DNA of 64,000 nucleotides from NCBI RefSeq assembly GCF_000214215.1, contig NC_015559.1, positions 1,612,001 through 1,676,000 on the forward strand. The letters run 5' to 3'. Shown here one piece after another: positions 1 to 9,036 of this stretch. The notes under the pieces were generated by a model. It searched no databases. It had not been told where the DNA came from and saw nothing but the letters and a program-made list of their open reading frames with translations. This stretch comes from Marinomonas posidonica IVIA-Po-181. Its GTDB lineage: Bacteria > Pseudomonadota > Gammaproteobacteria > Pseudomonadales > Marinomonadaceae. Positions within the stretch are counted from its first letter, which is position 1; each line of letters starts with the position of its first letter. The position numbers and the translations under genes were made by a program.

Positions 1-1001
1 TCTAAGATACGATTTTTTTCCATGGGAGTCGGTTGATCTAATGCCCATTTTTTGCGGGTTTCATGGCCTGCTAGCCAAGCTTGTAAGTCACCTGGAGACA
101 GCACTTTCCAACGTTTCGCAAACATGGGTAAAAAGTCCACCGCAAAGCGTAGTTGCTGTGGCGTAATATCCACATTAGCCGTTCCAGAAATGGCTAATGT
201 ATAGCCGCCATTGCTACGCCGTGTTACTGATATACCTGAAGTATGAAGGGCATTAGGAATTCCTTTGGCACCCGGCATAAGGGAAAGAATGGAGGACCTT
301 ACAGCGGATTGTGGGAAACGAATACCAAGTTGATGGCAAAAAGAGGATGCCCAAGCGCCCCCTGCCATAATGACTTGGGAGGTTTTTATGACGCCTTTCT
401 CTGTGATGACACCAGAGACTTTACCTGCTTGAGTTTCTAGGCCTCGCGCTGCGCAAAATTGATGGATACTGCCGCCATGTTTCATCACGCCTTTGGCAAT
501 AAGCGGTGCGGCTATAGAAGGGTCAGCAATGCCATCAGAAGGGGAAAATACGCCGCCTAACCATGGTTTATTGGTGGCTCCACCGCGTTCGGCGGCTTCG
601 CTAGGGGTGAGCATATGAGTAGTCACCCCTTCGCCTTCGGCAAAGTCACGCCATTTATCCCAGCCGTCTAATTCGGCTTGGTTATCGGATAAATAGAGAA
701 GACCACAACGTCGAAAGCCCAAATCCTCACCAAGATCGGCTGTAATTTCTTCCCAAAGATCAAGACTTTTGGTAGCGAGTGGAAGCTCTCGGGCGTCACG
801 ATTTTGCTGACGACACCAGCCCCAGTTTCGGCTGGATTGTTCGGCACCAATTCGACCTTTTTCGATTAGGGCGACGTTCATGCCTTGGCGAGCGATAAAA
901 TACGCTGCACATACACCGACGATACCACCGCCAATGACAACAACATCGGCGTGTTCTGGCAACTCTGGTGTTGATGAAATACTTATTAGTGGAGCGGGCA
1001 T
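1..1001 (-). CDS. FAD-dependent oxidoreductase (DadA/DAO family), 3' end outside window
   Basis: Open reading frame of 333 codons that starts at an ATG at 1001 and stays open to the left edge, so the C-terminus is missing. The Rossmann motif GGGIVG lies at residues 24-29 with the acidic E47 that usually ends the second beta strand, and a NWGWCRQQNRD stretch at 59-69 is typical of DAO-type flavin amine oxidoreductases. Such enzymes oxidise amino acids or secondary amines. An AGGAG sits about 6 bases before the start. It is the last gene of a minus-strand group with a deacylase and an aldehyde dehydrogenase, which suggests a role in catabolism of an amine or N-acylated amino acid. The substrate cannot be read from the sequence. 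Confidence 0.85.
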   Translation of the reverse strand, partial: MPAPLISISSTPELPEHADVVVIGGGIVGVCAAYFIARQGMNVALIEKGRIGAEQSSRNWGWCRQQNRDARELPLATKSLDLWEEITADLGEDLGFRRCGLLYLSDNQAELDGWDKWRDFAEGEGVTTHMLTPSEAAERGGATNKPWLGGVFSPSDGIADPSIAAPLIAKGVMKHGGSIHQFCAARGLETQAGKVSGVITEKGVIKTSQVIMAGGAWASSFCHQLGIRFPQSAVRSSILSLMPGAKGIPNALHTSGISVTRRSNGGYTLAISGTANVDITPQQLRFAVDFLPMFAKRWKVLSPGDLQAWLAGHETRKKWALDQPTPMEKNRIL

Positions 1002-1081
1002 CTTGTTCTCCTAACCTATGATCACTGTGTTTTCAGTGTTCAAATTATGTCATGTGCTGATTTGTTCAATATGTTTGATGA

Positions 1082-2074
1082 CTACGCACTCTGCAACTCG
1101 CCTAGGCGAACGACGGTGACGCCTGGTCGTAGTTGACGAACGGAGGGCATGACTAACACGCAATTTTCATAAGGCGTTGTGACCTGTTGTCCATCTTGAT
1201 ATGCGATAACACTGTTGGCTTTCTGAAAAACTTCGAGACCTTGATAATGGTCGGTAAAGTGAAAATCCATGCTGGTGGCGACAACCGGTTCGGTGACTTG
1301 GACTATGTTCATTTTTGACTCTATGGGTTGAAACCAATCACTGGGTAAGTCCTTGTATTGGATAAGGCCATGTAACATCAAAAAACGTGCGGTCACATCA
1401 CGTGCGACTGTCACGGCGGAGCTTTCCCAATGTTGTCCGCACTCGACTAACAAGGCATTTTTTGTGCTATTGGGGTCACCAAAGTCAGCATAATCACGCA
1501 TACGACAACCTTCAGGGTGGCCTTCATCGCGAATAATCCAAGCCGGGGATTGTTGCTCTAGAGCAAGCTCTAACCCTTTATCCTGTGGACCGCATACGCA
1601 AAGTGGAGGGCATTTTTCATGCATGGAATGTAAATCTAACAGAACGTCTACTTCGTCGATGATGGGGCGTAATTGACGAGCACGTTGTAACTCTGTGGAA
1701 TCTTGACTGAGGTCGTCGAGTATCTCTTTTGTCCAAACGCGGTTAAGGTCTTGGTCAACGAATCGCGATGCATCAGGATGTTGAGAGTCAAAGGTTAGAT
1801 AAGCGGCAACATTTGCAAAAGCGAGGGTGAGCTTACCTTGGCGCGGCTGAATGGCTAAGTCGATGAGTTCTTTAACCACGATCGCGCCACATACTTCGTT
1901 ACCATGAGTCAGCGCATTAATCATGACATGAGGACCCGCCACACCGCTGTCGAAATGATACAAATAAGGAATCTCCCCATTGCCTGTTTTGTAAGGCGTA
2001 ATGTCTGGGAATGCTATCTCGATTGGATAATCGGGCAGAGATTCATTGTGTGTGTTTGTGTCTTTTTTCATCAT
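1082..2074 (-). CDS. Succinylglutamate desuccinylase/aspartoacylase-family zinc deacylase
   Basis: M14-type zinc carboxypeptidase fold of the AstE/AspA family, about 330 residues. Visible zinc ligands are H57 and E60 in HGNEVCG and H149 in DLHSMH; DLNR at 109-112 is the family's substrate-binding motif. The family removes acyl groups from N-acyl amino acids. I chose the ATG at 2074 because GGAG lies 9 bases upstream; an in-frame ATG at 2113 would overlap the upstream aldehyde dehydrogenase by 22 bases and has no clear ribosome site. Its neighbours suggest it frees an N-acylated amine or amino acid for later transamination or oxidation. It lacks the look of the ectoine EutE/DoeB subfamily, so that name is not used. 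Confidence 0.85.
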   Translation of the reverse strand: MMKKDTNTHNESLPDYPIEIAFPDITPYKTGNGEIPYLYHFDSGVAGPHVMINALTHGNEVCGAIVVKELIDLAIQPRQGKLTLAFANVAAYLTFDSQHPDASRFVDQDLNRVWTKEILDDLSQDSTELQRARQLRPIIDEVDVLLDLHSMHEKCPPLCVCGPQDKGLELALEQQSPAWIIRDEGHPEGCRMRDYADFGDPNSTKNALLVECGQHWESSAVTVARDVTARFLMLHGLIQYKDLPSDWFQPIESKMNIVQVTEPVVATSMDFHFTDHYQGLEVFQKANSVIAYQDGQQVTTPYENCVLVMPSVRQLRPGVTVVRLGELQSA

Positions 2075-2091
2075 TGAAATCGTCTCCAATA

Positions 2092-3573
2092 TTAATCCAA
2101 GTTCCCTTGGCAAAGGTATTTAGTGTCCATGTAATCATCTAAACCATAGCGGGAGCCTTCTCGGCCATAACCGGATTCTTTTACGCCACCAAAGGGGGCG
2201 GTCTCTGACGCGATGGCACCTTCGTTGATACCAACGATACCGGTTTGCATCTTGTCTGATACGCGCCAAACTCGTTTGATGTCATTTGAATAGAAATAAC
2301 CCGCCAAACCGAAAGGGGTGTCATTCGCCGCATTAATGACTTCTTCTTCTGTATTAAAACGGAATAAAGGTGCGATTGGTCCAAAGGTTTCATCGTGGGC
2401 AAGTTGCATATTCTGGTTCGCATTGGTGAGCACAGTGGGCGCAAAATAATTTGGGCCAGTTGCCATCGCATTTTGAATGCGTGTACCTCCCGTTAGTAAG
2501 GTGGCGCCATGTTGAAGGGCGTCTTGTACATGACGCTGTATTTTGTCTATCGCTCGATCATTAATCATCGGGCCGATTTGGCTGTCTTCCTGATCCCAGG
2601 GCCCAACCTTTAAAGAGGATACGCGTGCTACCAATTTTTCAGCAAAAGCATCATAGACGCGATCATGAACAAAGATGCGATTGGGGCAGACGCAAGTTTG
2701 TCCACCATTACGAAATTTAGCCACCACCAAGCCTTCGACTGCCGCGTCTAAATCGGCGTCTTCAAAGACGATAAAAGGCGCATTGCCACCTAGCTCTAAG
2801 GAAAGATGCTTGAGGGTCGCGGCCGATTCTCGAGCCAGAATTTTGCCAACGGCGGTGGAGCCTGTGAAGGTGATTTTGCGCACACGAGAGTCTGTCAGCC
2901 AAGCGCCCACCACATCGGACACTCGGTCACGTGATGAGGTGACTATGTTTAATACGCCGGCAGGCAGTCCGGCTTCTTCTGCCAAGACGACCAAGGCCAA
3001 TGCGGTCAGGGGTGTGTCTTCGGCAGGTTTGGCTATGACGGTACAGCCAGCCGCCAGCGCCGGGGCAATTTTGCGAGCAATCATGGCTAATGGGAAATTC
3101 CATGGTGTAATGGCGGCAACTACACCAACAGGCTCTTTAACGACCATGAGTTTCTTTCCTTGAACCACGTTAGGAATGATGTCGCCATAAGTTCGTAATG
3201 CTTCGCTCGCAAACCAATCAATATAAGATGCACCATAAGTCACTTCGCCACGTGCTTCGATAAGCGGTTTACCTTGTTCAAAAGACAGAATACGGGCTAA
3301 ATCTTCAGTGTTGTCGAGGATTAATTGATGCCAACGAAGCAGGCATTGTGAGCGTGTTTTAGCCGGTTGATGTCGCCAATTTTCAAAGGCTGAATAGGCC
3401 GCATCGGCGGCGAGTTTTGCATCATCGGCGGTACTGTTTGTCGCTTGAGCAAAGAGCAAGTCTGTGGCGGGATTGCTAATGGGGTATTGTTCGTTCTGTA
3501 GGCCGTTTTGCCATTGACCATTAATAAAATTACCGTTTCGAATAAGCTCAGGGCGATTCAGAGTCAAAGTCAT
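2092..3573 (-). CDS. NAD(P)-dependent aldehyde dehydrogenase, succinate-semialdehyde dehydrogenase type
   Basis: Full-length aldehyde dehydrogenase of 493 residues. It shows the NAD-binding FTGSTAVGK motif, the general-base glutamate in LELGGNAPF, and the catalytic cysteine C294 in NGGQTCVCPNR. The overall wording is close to GabD-type succinate-semialdehyde dehydrogenases, which oxidise a semialdehyde to the acid. It ends 17 bases before the preferred start of the deacylase, so both are probably on one transcript. With the class III aminotransferase farther upstream it would form a transamination-plus-oxidation pair for a diamine or omega-amino acid. The exact aldehyde is unknown. Confidence 0.9.
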   Translation of the reverse strand: MTLTLNRPELIRNGNFINGQWQNGLQNEQYPISNPATDLLFAQATNSTADDAKLAADAAYSAFENWRHQPAKTRSQCLLRWHQLILDNTEDLARILSFEQGKPLIEARGEVTYGASYIDWFASEALRTYGDIIPNVVQGKKLMVVKEPVGVVAAITPWNFPLAMIARKIAPALAAGCTVIAKPAEDTPLTALALVVLAEEAGLPAGVLNIVTSSRDRVSDVVGAWLTDSRVRKITFTGSTAVGKILARESAATLKHLSLELGGNAPFIVFEDADLDAAVEGLVVAKFRNGGQTCVCPNRIFVHDRVYDAFAEKLVARVSSLKVGPWDQEDSQIGPMINDRAIDKIQRHVQDALQHGATLLTGGTRIQNAMATGPNYFAPTVLTNANQNMQLAHDETFGPIAPLFRFNTEEEVINAANDTPFGLAGYFYSNDIKRVWRVSDKMQTGIVGINEGAIASETAPFGGVKESGYGREGSRYGLDDYMDTKYLCQGNLD

Positions 3574-3768
3574 TGAGTTGCTGCCTTTAAAATACAGTCA
3601 TGGTTATAGTGATCACTATTTTAGCGACAGCAGACTAATGATTGCGTTTGTTATGGCGGGATGAAATCGCAGGATTGTGTGTTTTTCCTGCCAGATTCAG
3701 AAGCTTATGCTGTTGAGGCAATGGAAGGTGAGACAAGTTAATCTGTCGCGTGATGAGGATTTTAGAGA

Positions 3769-4266
3769 TTAATTTTCTGGGGCGAAGAGGTTATCAATTG
3801 GGTAATATTTTTTGACAATGGGAGATTTAATGACGATGTAGCTAAAATATTTATCGATGAAAATATTTTGATCCAATAAGTTTTCCATCACTTCTTGATA
3901 ATGCACCACATTACGCGTCAAAAAAATCAGCTGGTAGTCGAATCCACCACTAACAAGGTGGCATTCTTGAACTTCATCGACTTTACGAATGTAAGCTTCG
4001 AATTGAGCGAAATGATCGGGTCTGTGATCTTTGAGTGTGATTTGTGTGAAAACGCGCTGGATAGTACCAAGCTTCTCTAATTGAATATGAGCACCGTAAT
4101 CTATGATATAGCCAGCTTTTTCAAGACGCTTAACCCTAGTTAAACAAGGGCTTGGAGATAGGCCAACGGCATCGGCTAGGTTAACATTGGAAATACGTCC
4201 GTTGCGCTGTAGATGGCTTATAATACGAATATCAAGTCGATCTAGTTTCGGCGCGCCGTTCATCAA
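3769..4266 (-). CDS. Lrp/AsnC-family transcriptional regulator
   Basis: 165 residues with an N-terminal AsnC-type helix-turn-helix (about residues 8-60, with LDIRIISHLQRNGRIS followed by LADAVGLSPSPCLTRVKRLE) and a C-terminal RAM/ligand-sensing domain. Such proteins bind DNA as oligomers and respond to amino acids. A good AGGAGG-like site (read as AAAAGGAGGTTTTG) lies just before the ATG. It sits between the aldehyde dehydrogenase and aminotransferase genes on the same strand and is the obvious candidate to control this catabolic block. Confidence 0.92.
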   Translation of the reverse strand: MMNGAPKLDRLDIRIISHLQRNGRISNVNLADAVGLSPSPCLTRVKRLEKAGYIIDYGAHIQLEKLGTIQRVFTQITLKDHRPDHFAQFEAYIRKVDEVQECHLVSGGFDYQLIFLTRNVVHYQEVMENLLDQNIFIDKYFSYIVIKSPIVKKYYPIDNLFAPEN

Positions 4267-4376
4267 AACCTCCTTTTATTTTAATCAGTTAGGTGCTTCT
4301 GATACTAACAGCAAACATTGCGAGGCGTCATCTATTGATACGCCGCAATGTTTGATTATGACAAAAGAAGCTAAAT

Positions 4377-5792
4377 TTAGGTCGGGATTGAATCATTCAA
4401 AGCAAGGCGAACCTCTGGTTGTTCGAGTACTTCGTCAAGCGTACGCTTTAAACGCTCAAATAAGAGATCAAAATCCTCTTTTGTATAGCATAGTGCTGGT
4501 GCAAAGCCAAGAATGTTGTCGGTAAAGGCTCGGAAAATTAGCCCGTGTTTATAGGCTGCGGTAGAGATGCGTTCAGACAATTTAAGGGCTGAATCAAAGC
4601 GTGCTTTGCTGTCTTTGTTGGCGACCAATTCGATTGCGCCCAGTAAACCACGGTTACGGACTTCGCCGACCAATGGGTGGTCAAGCATAGACGCTAAACC
4701 GGCCTCAAAATGACACGTTACGGCTTGACCGTTGGCTAATAAACCGCCTTCCTCATAGAGTCGAATGACTTCCAGTGCTATGGCAGCGCTGACAGGGTGA
4801 GCAGAATAAGTATAGCCATGACCGACTGGTACATCGGGCGCACAGCCATCGGCAATGCCTTGGTATACAGCGTCACTCATCATCACCGCGCCCATCGGTG
4901 CATAACCTGAGGTGAGGCCTTTTGCCATCGTCATCAAGTCAGGCGTAACGTCTTCCGCTAAGCTGGCAAACATGGGGCCTGTACGACCAAAGCCTGTGAT
5001 GACTTCATCCACAACGAACAGTATTCCCAGTTCATTACAGCAATCCTGCATGGCTTTTAACCAACCTTTTGGAGGAACAATCACGCCGCCAGAACCGATT
5101 ACAGGTTCACAGAAAAAGGCGGCCACCTTGTCGATACCAAGCTCTTCCACCTTGTTTTTTAAGGCCATCACGGACTCGGCAATGATATTGTCTGGGCTTG
5201 TATCGTGTTCACTGCGATAAGCGTACGGACATGGAATGCGATGCTGATTGGGTAAAGGGAGATCAAAGTGGCGGTGGAAGACAGGTAGCGCCGTTAGACC
5301 AGCACTTTGAGATGACGAACCATGGTAGCCACGTTCTATGCTGATGAAATGTTTTTTGTTGGGTTTTCCTATGGCATTGAAGTAATTAACAATAAAGCGG
5401 ATAGCAGAATCGACGGCATCAGAACCGCCGAGGGTGAAATACACATGTTGCAAAGATGTGGGGGTAATGTCGACTAGTTTTGCCGCTAATTGGATGGCGG
5501 GTTCAGAGCTAAAATGGAAATAGCCCGTGGCATAAGGCAGTGAACTCATCTGTTCTTTAGCAGCCTCTATAATACTTTCTTGACCATAGCCTACGTTGAC
5601 GCACCAGAGCCCCGAAAAGGCATCGAGCAGTTCTTTCCCTGTACTGTCTGTTAAATAGGCGCCTTTACCTGATTTAAGAATGGTGGCTCCGCGTTTTTCA
5701 TGAGTACGATAATGAGTGACAGGGTGGATAAGATATTGTTTATCTAAGGATACTAGTGTGTCGTCTTGCATGATGAGTTCGCCATAGGTCAT
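4377..5792 (-). CDS. Class III PLP-dependent aminotransferase (omega-amino acid/diamine:pyruvate type)
   Basis: 471 residues with the fold-type I class III signature: TLGGSDAVDSA in the cofactor region, VVDEVITGFGRTG, and the Schiff-base lysine K291 in MAKGLTSGYAPMG. The family moves an amino group from an omega-amino acid or diamine, such as putrescine, beta-alanine or taurine, to pyruvate or 2-oxoglutarate, leaving a semialdehyde. That product fits the aldehyde dehydrogenase nearby. A second in-frame ATG at codon 8 is a possible alternative start. The gene diverges from the hydroxyacid dehydrogenase gene at 6049 across about 255 bases that should hold both promoters. Confidence 0.88.
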   Translation of the reverse strand: MTYGELIMQDDTLVSLDKQYLIHPVTHYRTHEKRGATILKSGKGAYLTDSTGKELLDAFSGLWCVNVGYGQESIIEAAKEQMSSLPYATGYFHFSSEPAIQLAAKLVDITPTSLQHVYFTLGGSDAVDSAIRFIVNYFNAIGKPNKKHFISIERGYHGSSSQSAGLTALPVFHRHFDLPLPNQHRIPCPYAYRSEHDTSPDNIIAESVMALKNKVEELGIDKVAAFFCEPVIGSGGVIVPPKGWLKAMQDCCNELGILFVVDEVITGFGRTGPMFASLAEDVTPDLMTMAKGLTSGYAPMGAVMMSDAVYQGIADGCAPDVPVGHGYTYSAHPVSAAIALEVIRLYEEGGLLANGQAVTCHFEAGLASMLDHPLVGEVRNRGLLGAIELVANKDSKARFDSALKLSERISTAAYKHGLIFRAFTDNILGFAPALCYTKEDFDLLFERLKRTLDEVLEQPEVRLALNDSIPT

Positions 5793-6048
5793 TAAAAGGT
5801 GACTTCTATAGTAGTCTCAAAAAGACGGCGTATTCTGTTGAGTCAGATAGGTAGAACAAGGCAAATGTAACGAATTTTCCTTGTCGGCGGAATATTGTTT
5901 GGTTTGTTGTTTTTAAAGGTTTTTATCGGCTTAGATGCCTTTTAAAGTCTCCGTTCGAAGGTTATCGTATTGGATAATATCGCTATTTGTTCAGTGGTTC
6001 TGACTGAAACACTTAAATGCAAAGACCTAACTTAAAGGAGAGACGTGA

Positions 6049-6981
6049 ATGAGCCCTGCTATTTTGTTTGCCACCAATTCCCCAACGTATTCGACGACTT
6101 TAATGAATCTATGCCGTGAGCTTTATCCTCAGGTTGAAGCATTTTTACCTGGTGATGAAGGCGCAGAAAGGGCTCAATTAGCGGCGTGTTGGGCACCGGA
6201 CCCGGCGCTCTTGAAACACTACCCTAATATTCAATTGATTCATTCTGTGGCGGCCGGTGTGGACCATATTGGTACGGATCTTTTGTCTTCTGGTGTGCCT
6301 ATTTGTCGGGTAGTTGATGATGGACAAAAGGTGGGGATGTTTGAATATATTTTATGTGGGGTTTTGAGGGTACAGCGCAATTTCGATAAAGCGGCTATGG
6401 AGCAAGCATCGCAACACTGGCAAAGATATCCGATGCGTAAAAGAGCTGACATGCGCATTGGTGTCTTAGGCTTGGGGGAATTAGGCGGTTATGCGGCAAG
6501 CCAATTGGCTGAGTTCGGTTATTGCGTCTCTGGCTGGGCTCGAACAGAAAAGTCTCTGGCGGGTGTCCGCTGTTATAACGGTATTGATGGTTTACAAAAA
6601 TTGCTTAATCAGTCGGATATTTTGGTCAATATGTTGCCGCTCAATGGGCAGACCAAGGGAATTTTAAACGCGGATTTGCTTAGTCAATTACCAGAAGGGG
6701 CGTATTTAATTAATTGTGGTAGAGGCGCTCACTTAGTCGAAAATGACCTAATCGAGGCCGTCAATAGCCAGCATTTACGTGGGGCATTATTAGATGTCTT
6801 TAGTGTCGAACCCTTGCCTTCTAGTGATCCATTATGGACAACAAAAGACATTTTTATCACACCACATATTGCTTCTGATGCGTCTAAACCTGAAATTATT
6901 CATCAACTTGTCAGAAATGCCATTAAGCTTTCTACCGGAGAAGCTCTTAATAATCAGATTAACCCTATGTTAGGCTATTGA
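6049..6981 (+). CDS. D-2-hydroxyacid dehydrogenase, glyoxylate/hydroxypyruvate reductase A type
   Basis: 310 residues, the usual length of GhrA-like enzymes, which reduce glyoxylate or hydroxypyruvate with NAD(P)H. The dinucleotide motif GLGELGG is in the middle of the protein, followed by NCGRGAHL with the conserved arginine, and by the catalytic histidine in TPHIASDA. AAAGGAGAG lies 8 bases before the ATG. It is transcribed away from the aminotransferase gene, so a link to the same catabolism is possible but not shown. Confidence 0.87.
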   Translation: MSPAILFATNSPTYSTTLMNLCRELYPQVEAFLPGDEGAERAQLAACWAPDPALLKHYPNIQLIHSVAAGVDHIGTDLLSSGVPICRVVDDGQKVGMFEYILCGVLRVQRNFDKAAMEQASQHWQRYPMRKRADMRIGVLGLGELGGYAASQLAEFGYCVSGWARTEKSLAGVRCYNGIDGLQKLLNQSDILVNMLPLNGQTKGILNADLLSQLPEGAYLINCGRGAHLVENDLIEAVNSQHLRGALLDVFSVEPLPSSDPLWTTKDIFITPHIASDASKPEIIHQLVRNAIKLSTGEALNNQINPMLGY

Positions 6982-7003
6982 AAGGTCAGAAGGTTGAAAA
7001 AGG

Positions 7004-7041
7004 GATGGTCAGATCTTGTTTTACTGAACGATCTGGTCATC
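7004..7041 (+). other. Hairpin after the hydroxyacid dehydrogenase gene
   Basis: The segments 7004-7015 and 7030-7041 can form a 12-bp RNA stem with two G-U pairs and a 14-base loop, 23 bases after the stop codon. There is no T-run after it, so it may be a weak terminator or an mRNA-stabilising hairpin. The rest of the 450-base gap to the FadL-type gene is AT-rich and shows no further gene. Confidence 0.4.
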
Positions 7042-7382
7042 ACATTGCTTCCATTGTCGCTAAAATGTATAGATGGCAAGTTTAAATACAGTCTTTGAGT
7101 AGGAAATGCTAAATCAAGTTGAGGCTAATGCAATTGCCTCAAATACCCTTAAGAAAATAAGGGGCGTGGATTTGGCTTGATCTCATATTCTTCAGCTTAA
7201 TGCTGTTTATTATGACTGCGGTATTTTGTCTTCTTAACCTTCTTTAATATCGTCTATACTTTTACTCTAATTCCATCTTTTATGATTTGTTTTCAATCTG
7301 TCCCAATGTAACCTTTCTCAGTTATTTTTGCATATAGTATTGCGCATGAAATACATACTGGTAATATCAGATGACGGGACTC

Positions 7383-7388
7383 TATAAT
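7383..7388 (+). promoter_or_regulatory. Possible -10 element of the FadL-type gene
   Basis: A perfect TATAAT lies about 57 bases before the preferred start at 7446. No convincing -35 hexamer sits 16-18 bases upstream, so the promoter either depends on an activator or the match is by chance. Confidence 0.35.
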
Positions 7389-7445
7389 AGAAACGTATAA
7401 AGTGATAAATCGTAAATTCCAATAAAAATAATAATGGAGATTATT

Positions 7446-8768
7446 ATGACTACCTCATCTAAAGGTTTGTTTAAAGTAAGTGTTGTTGCTGTGTCTGTTG
7501 CTGCAGCGTCTAGTGCCTTTTCGGCTGGTTTTGCTTTGAATGACCACAGTGCTACTGCTTCCGGTGCCGCACTTGCTGGTGCTGCCGCTTCTACTAGTGA
7601 TATTTCTTTTAGCTTCTGGAACCCAGCATTGTTCACAAACGCTGATACTACGACCTTCATGGCCTCTGGTGCTTATATTATGCCGAGTATGGATGTGACT
7701 CTTAATTCAGCTGAAGATGCTGCATCTGCTGCTAGTTCAGGAGCATTGGCGAACCAAGATATATCTTCTGATGGCGTTACTCAGGACTCAGTCGATGATA
7801 CGCTAGTGCCTTCACTCTATTTTGCTAAGCCTATTTCGGATAAAACCGTAGCCGGTATTTCTTTGAATGTTCCTTTTGGCTTATCTGGTGACTATGGTCA
7901 AGATTGGGCAGGTCGTTTTCATGCCACTGAAACTGGTATTCAAGATATCGCTCTGAGTTTTGCTTTAGCGCACCGAGTTTCTGAAAAACTCTCTGTTGGC
8001 GCAAGTGTGCAGCTACATCAGGCTGAGGTAGTGCTTGAGTCTGCGGTGGGAACCTCAACAGCTCTTGCGGGAGGAGAAGGTATTGGTAGAATTGAGGCGG
8101 ACGCCACTGGTTATGGTTTTAGTCTAGGTGTGTTGTTCGAACCAGTGAAAGGAACTCGTTTGGGTGCCGGTTATCGAAGTGAAGTGGACTTTGATTTCGA
8201 AGGCGATGTCAAGTACACAGATGTTTCTTCGACCCTAACAGCTGCAGGTCTGGTAGACGCAGATGTTACCGATTCTATTACTTTCCCATCAGTGTTAACT
8301 TTAAGTGTAGAACATGATTTGAATGACAAAGTGACTCTAGGCCTTTCTGCTATTCGTACTGGCTGGGGGGCAATGGATGGTATCAACATTGATTTTGATA
8401 GTACCCAATCTAATTCAGTACTTACCTTTGGATTTGAAGATCAGTGGATGTATTCTGCGGGTGTAAACTATGTTTATTCTGATAAGTTAACCCTACGAAC
8501 TGGTGTGGCAATGGACAATTCCCCTGTCACTGATGAATATCGTTCTGCACGTACACCAGATGGCGATCGTAAGTGGATTTCAGTTGGTGCGACATACGAC
8601 TTTAACGATATGACTTCAGCAAGCTTTGCCTTCACGCACGTGATGATTGAGGATGTGACGGTAAATCGTGATGGTTCCCTAACGGAAGATGGTGCTCGAG
8701 GAACTTTAAACGCAGACTATGAGTCTTCTGCTAATGTTTTCTCAGCGTCTGTTAGCATGGCGTTTTAA
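7446..8768 (+). CDS. FadL/OmpP1/TodX-family outer-membrane transporter
   Basis: About 440 residues with a signal peptide ending near SAFSAG, followed by FALNDHSATASGAALAGAA and FSFWNPA, the N-terminal hatch wording of FadL-type long-chain fatty acid or hydrocarbon porins. The rest alternates short hydrophobic strands and ends in a terminal phenylalanine (SVSMAF), as outer-membrane barrels do. The family lets hydrophobic substrates cross the outer membrane. I prefer the ATG at 7446, with GGAG 6 bases upstream, over the in-frame ATG at 7434, which overlaps that site. It is followed by a strong terminator and appears to be a single-gene unit. Confidence 0.88.
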   Translation: MTTSSKGLFKVSVVAVSVAAASSAFSAGFALNDHSATASGAALAGAAASTSDISFSFWNPALFTNADTTTFMASGAYIMPSMDVTLNSAEDAASAASSGALANQDISSDGVTQDSVDDTLVPSLYFAKPISDKTVAGISLNVPFGLSGDYGQDWAGRFHATETGIQDIALSFALAHRVSEKLSVGASVQLHQAEVVLESAVGTSTALAGGEGIGRIEADATGYGFSLGVLFEPVKGTRLGAGYRSEVDFDFEGDVKYTDVSSTLTAAGLVDADVTDSITFPSVLTLSVEHDLNDKVTLGLSAIRTGWGAMDGINIDFDSTQSNSVLTFGFEDQWMYSAGVNYVYSDKLTLRTGVAMDNSPVTDEYRSARTPDGDRKWISVGATYDFNDMTSASFAFTHVMIEDVTVNRDGSLTEDGARGTLNADYESSANVFSASVSMAF

Positions 8769-8795
8769 TCTGCACTGTTATTCTAAACAATATGA

Positions 8796-8824
8796 AACCA
8801 GAGCCTAGGCTCTGGTTTTTTTTG
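8796..8824 (+). terminator. Rho-independent terminator after the FadL-type gene
   Basis: A perfect 22-base palindrome (8796-8817) containing CCAGAGCC and GGCTCTGG is followed by a run of T to 8824. It starts 28 bases after the stop codon. Confidence 0.88.
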
Positions 8825-9036
8825 CTTCGAGTTCAGAGTGAGACGATTTTTTTGGGGAGTCAATGTCTGCTTTTTAACTTGGATCGTTGTGGTGCTTTGG
8901 TGCGGTGATGATTTTGTATGACCTTAAGCTGATCTAGTCGTAATGATATAGATTAAGTGCTAAGTCCCCTAAGTTCTAAAGAATAGCGCTACTATTCAAA
9001 GTGAAAATGAAGTGATGAAGGTAAGTGGATTGGGTA

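Noticed and set aside
2675..3163. 162-codon plus-strand frame
   Set aside because: Lies wholly inside the aldehyde dehydrogenase gene on the other strand, is low-complexity in Ala/Ser/Arg, and has no family likeness.
1082..5792. Naming the block doeB-doeC-doeX-doeD
   Set aside because: Gene order is suggestive, but the deacylase lacks EutE/DoeB wording and no ectoine hydrolase is in view.
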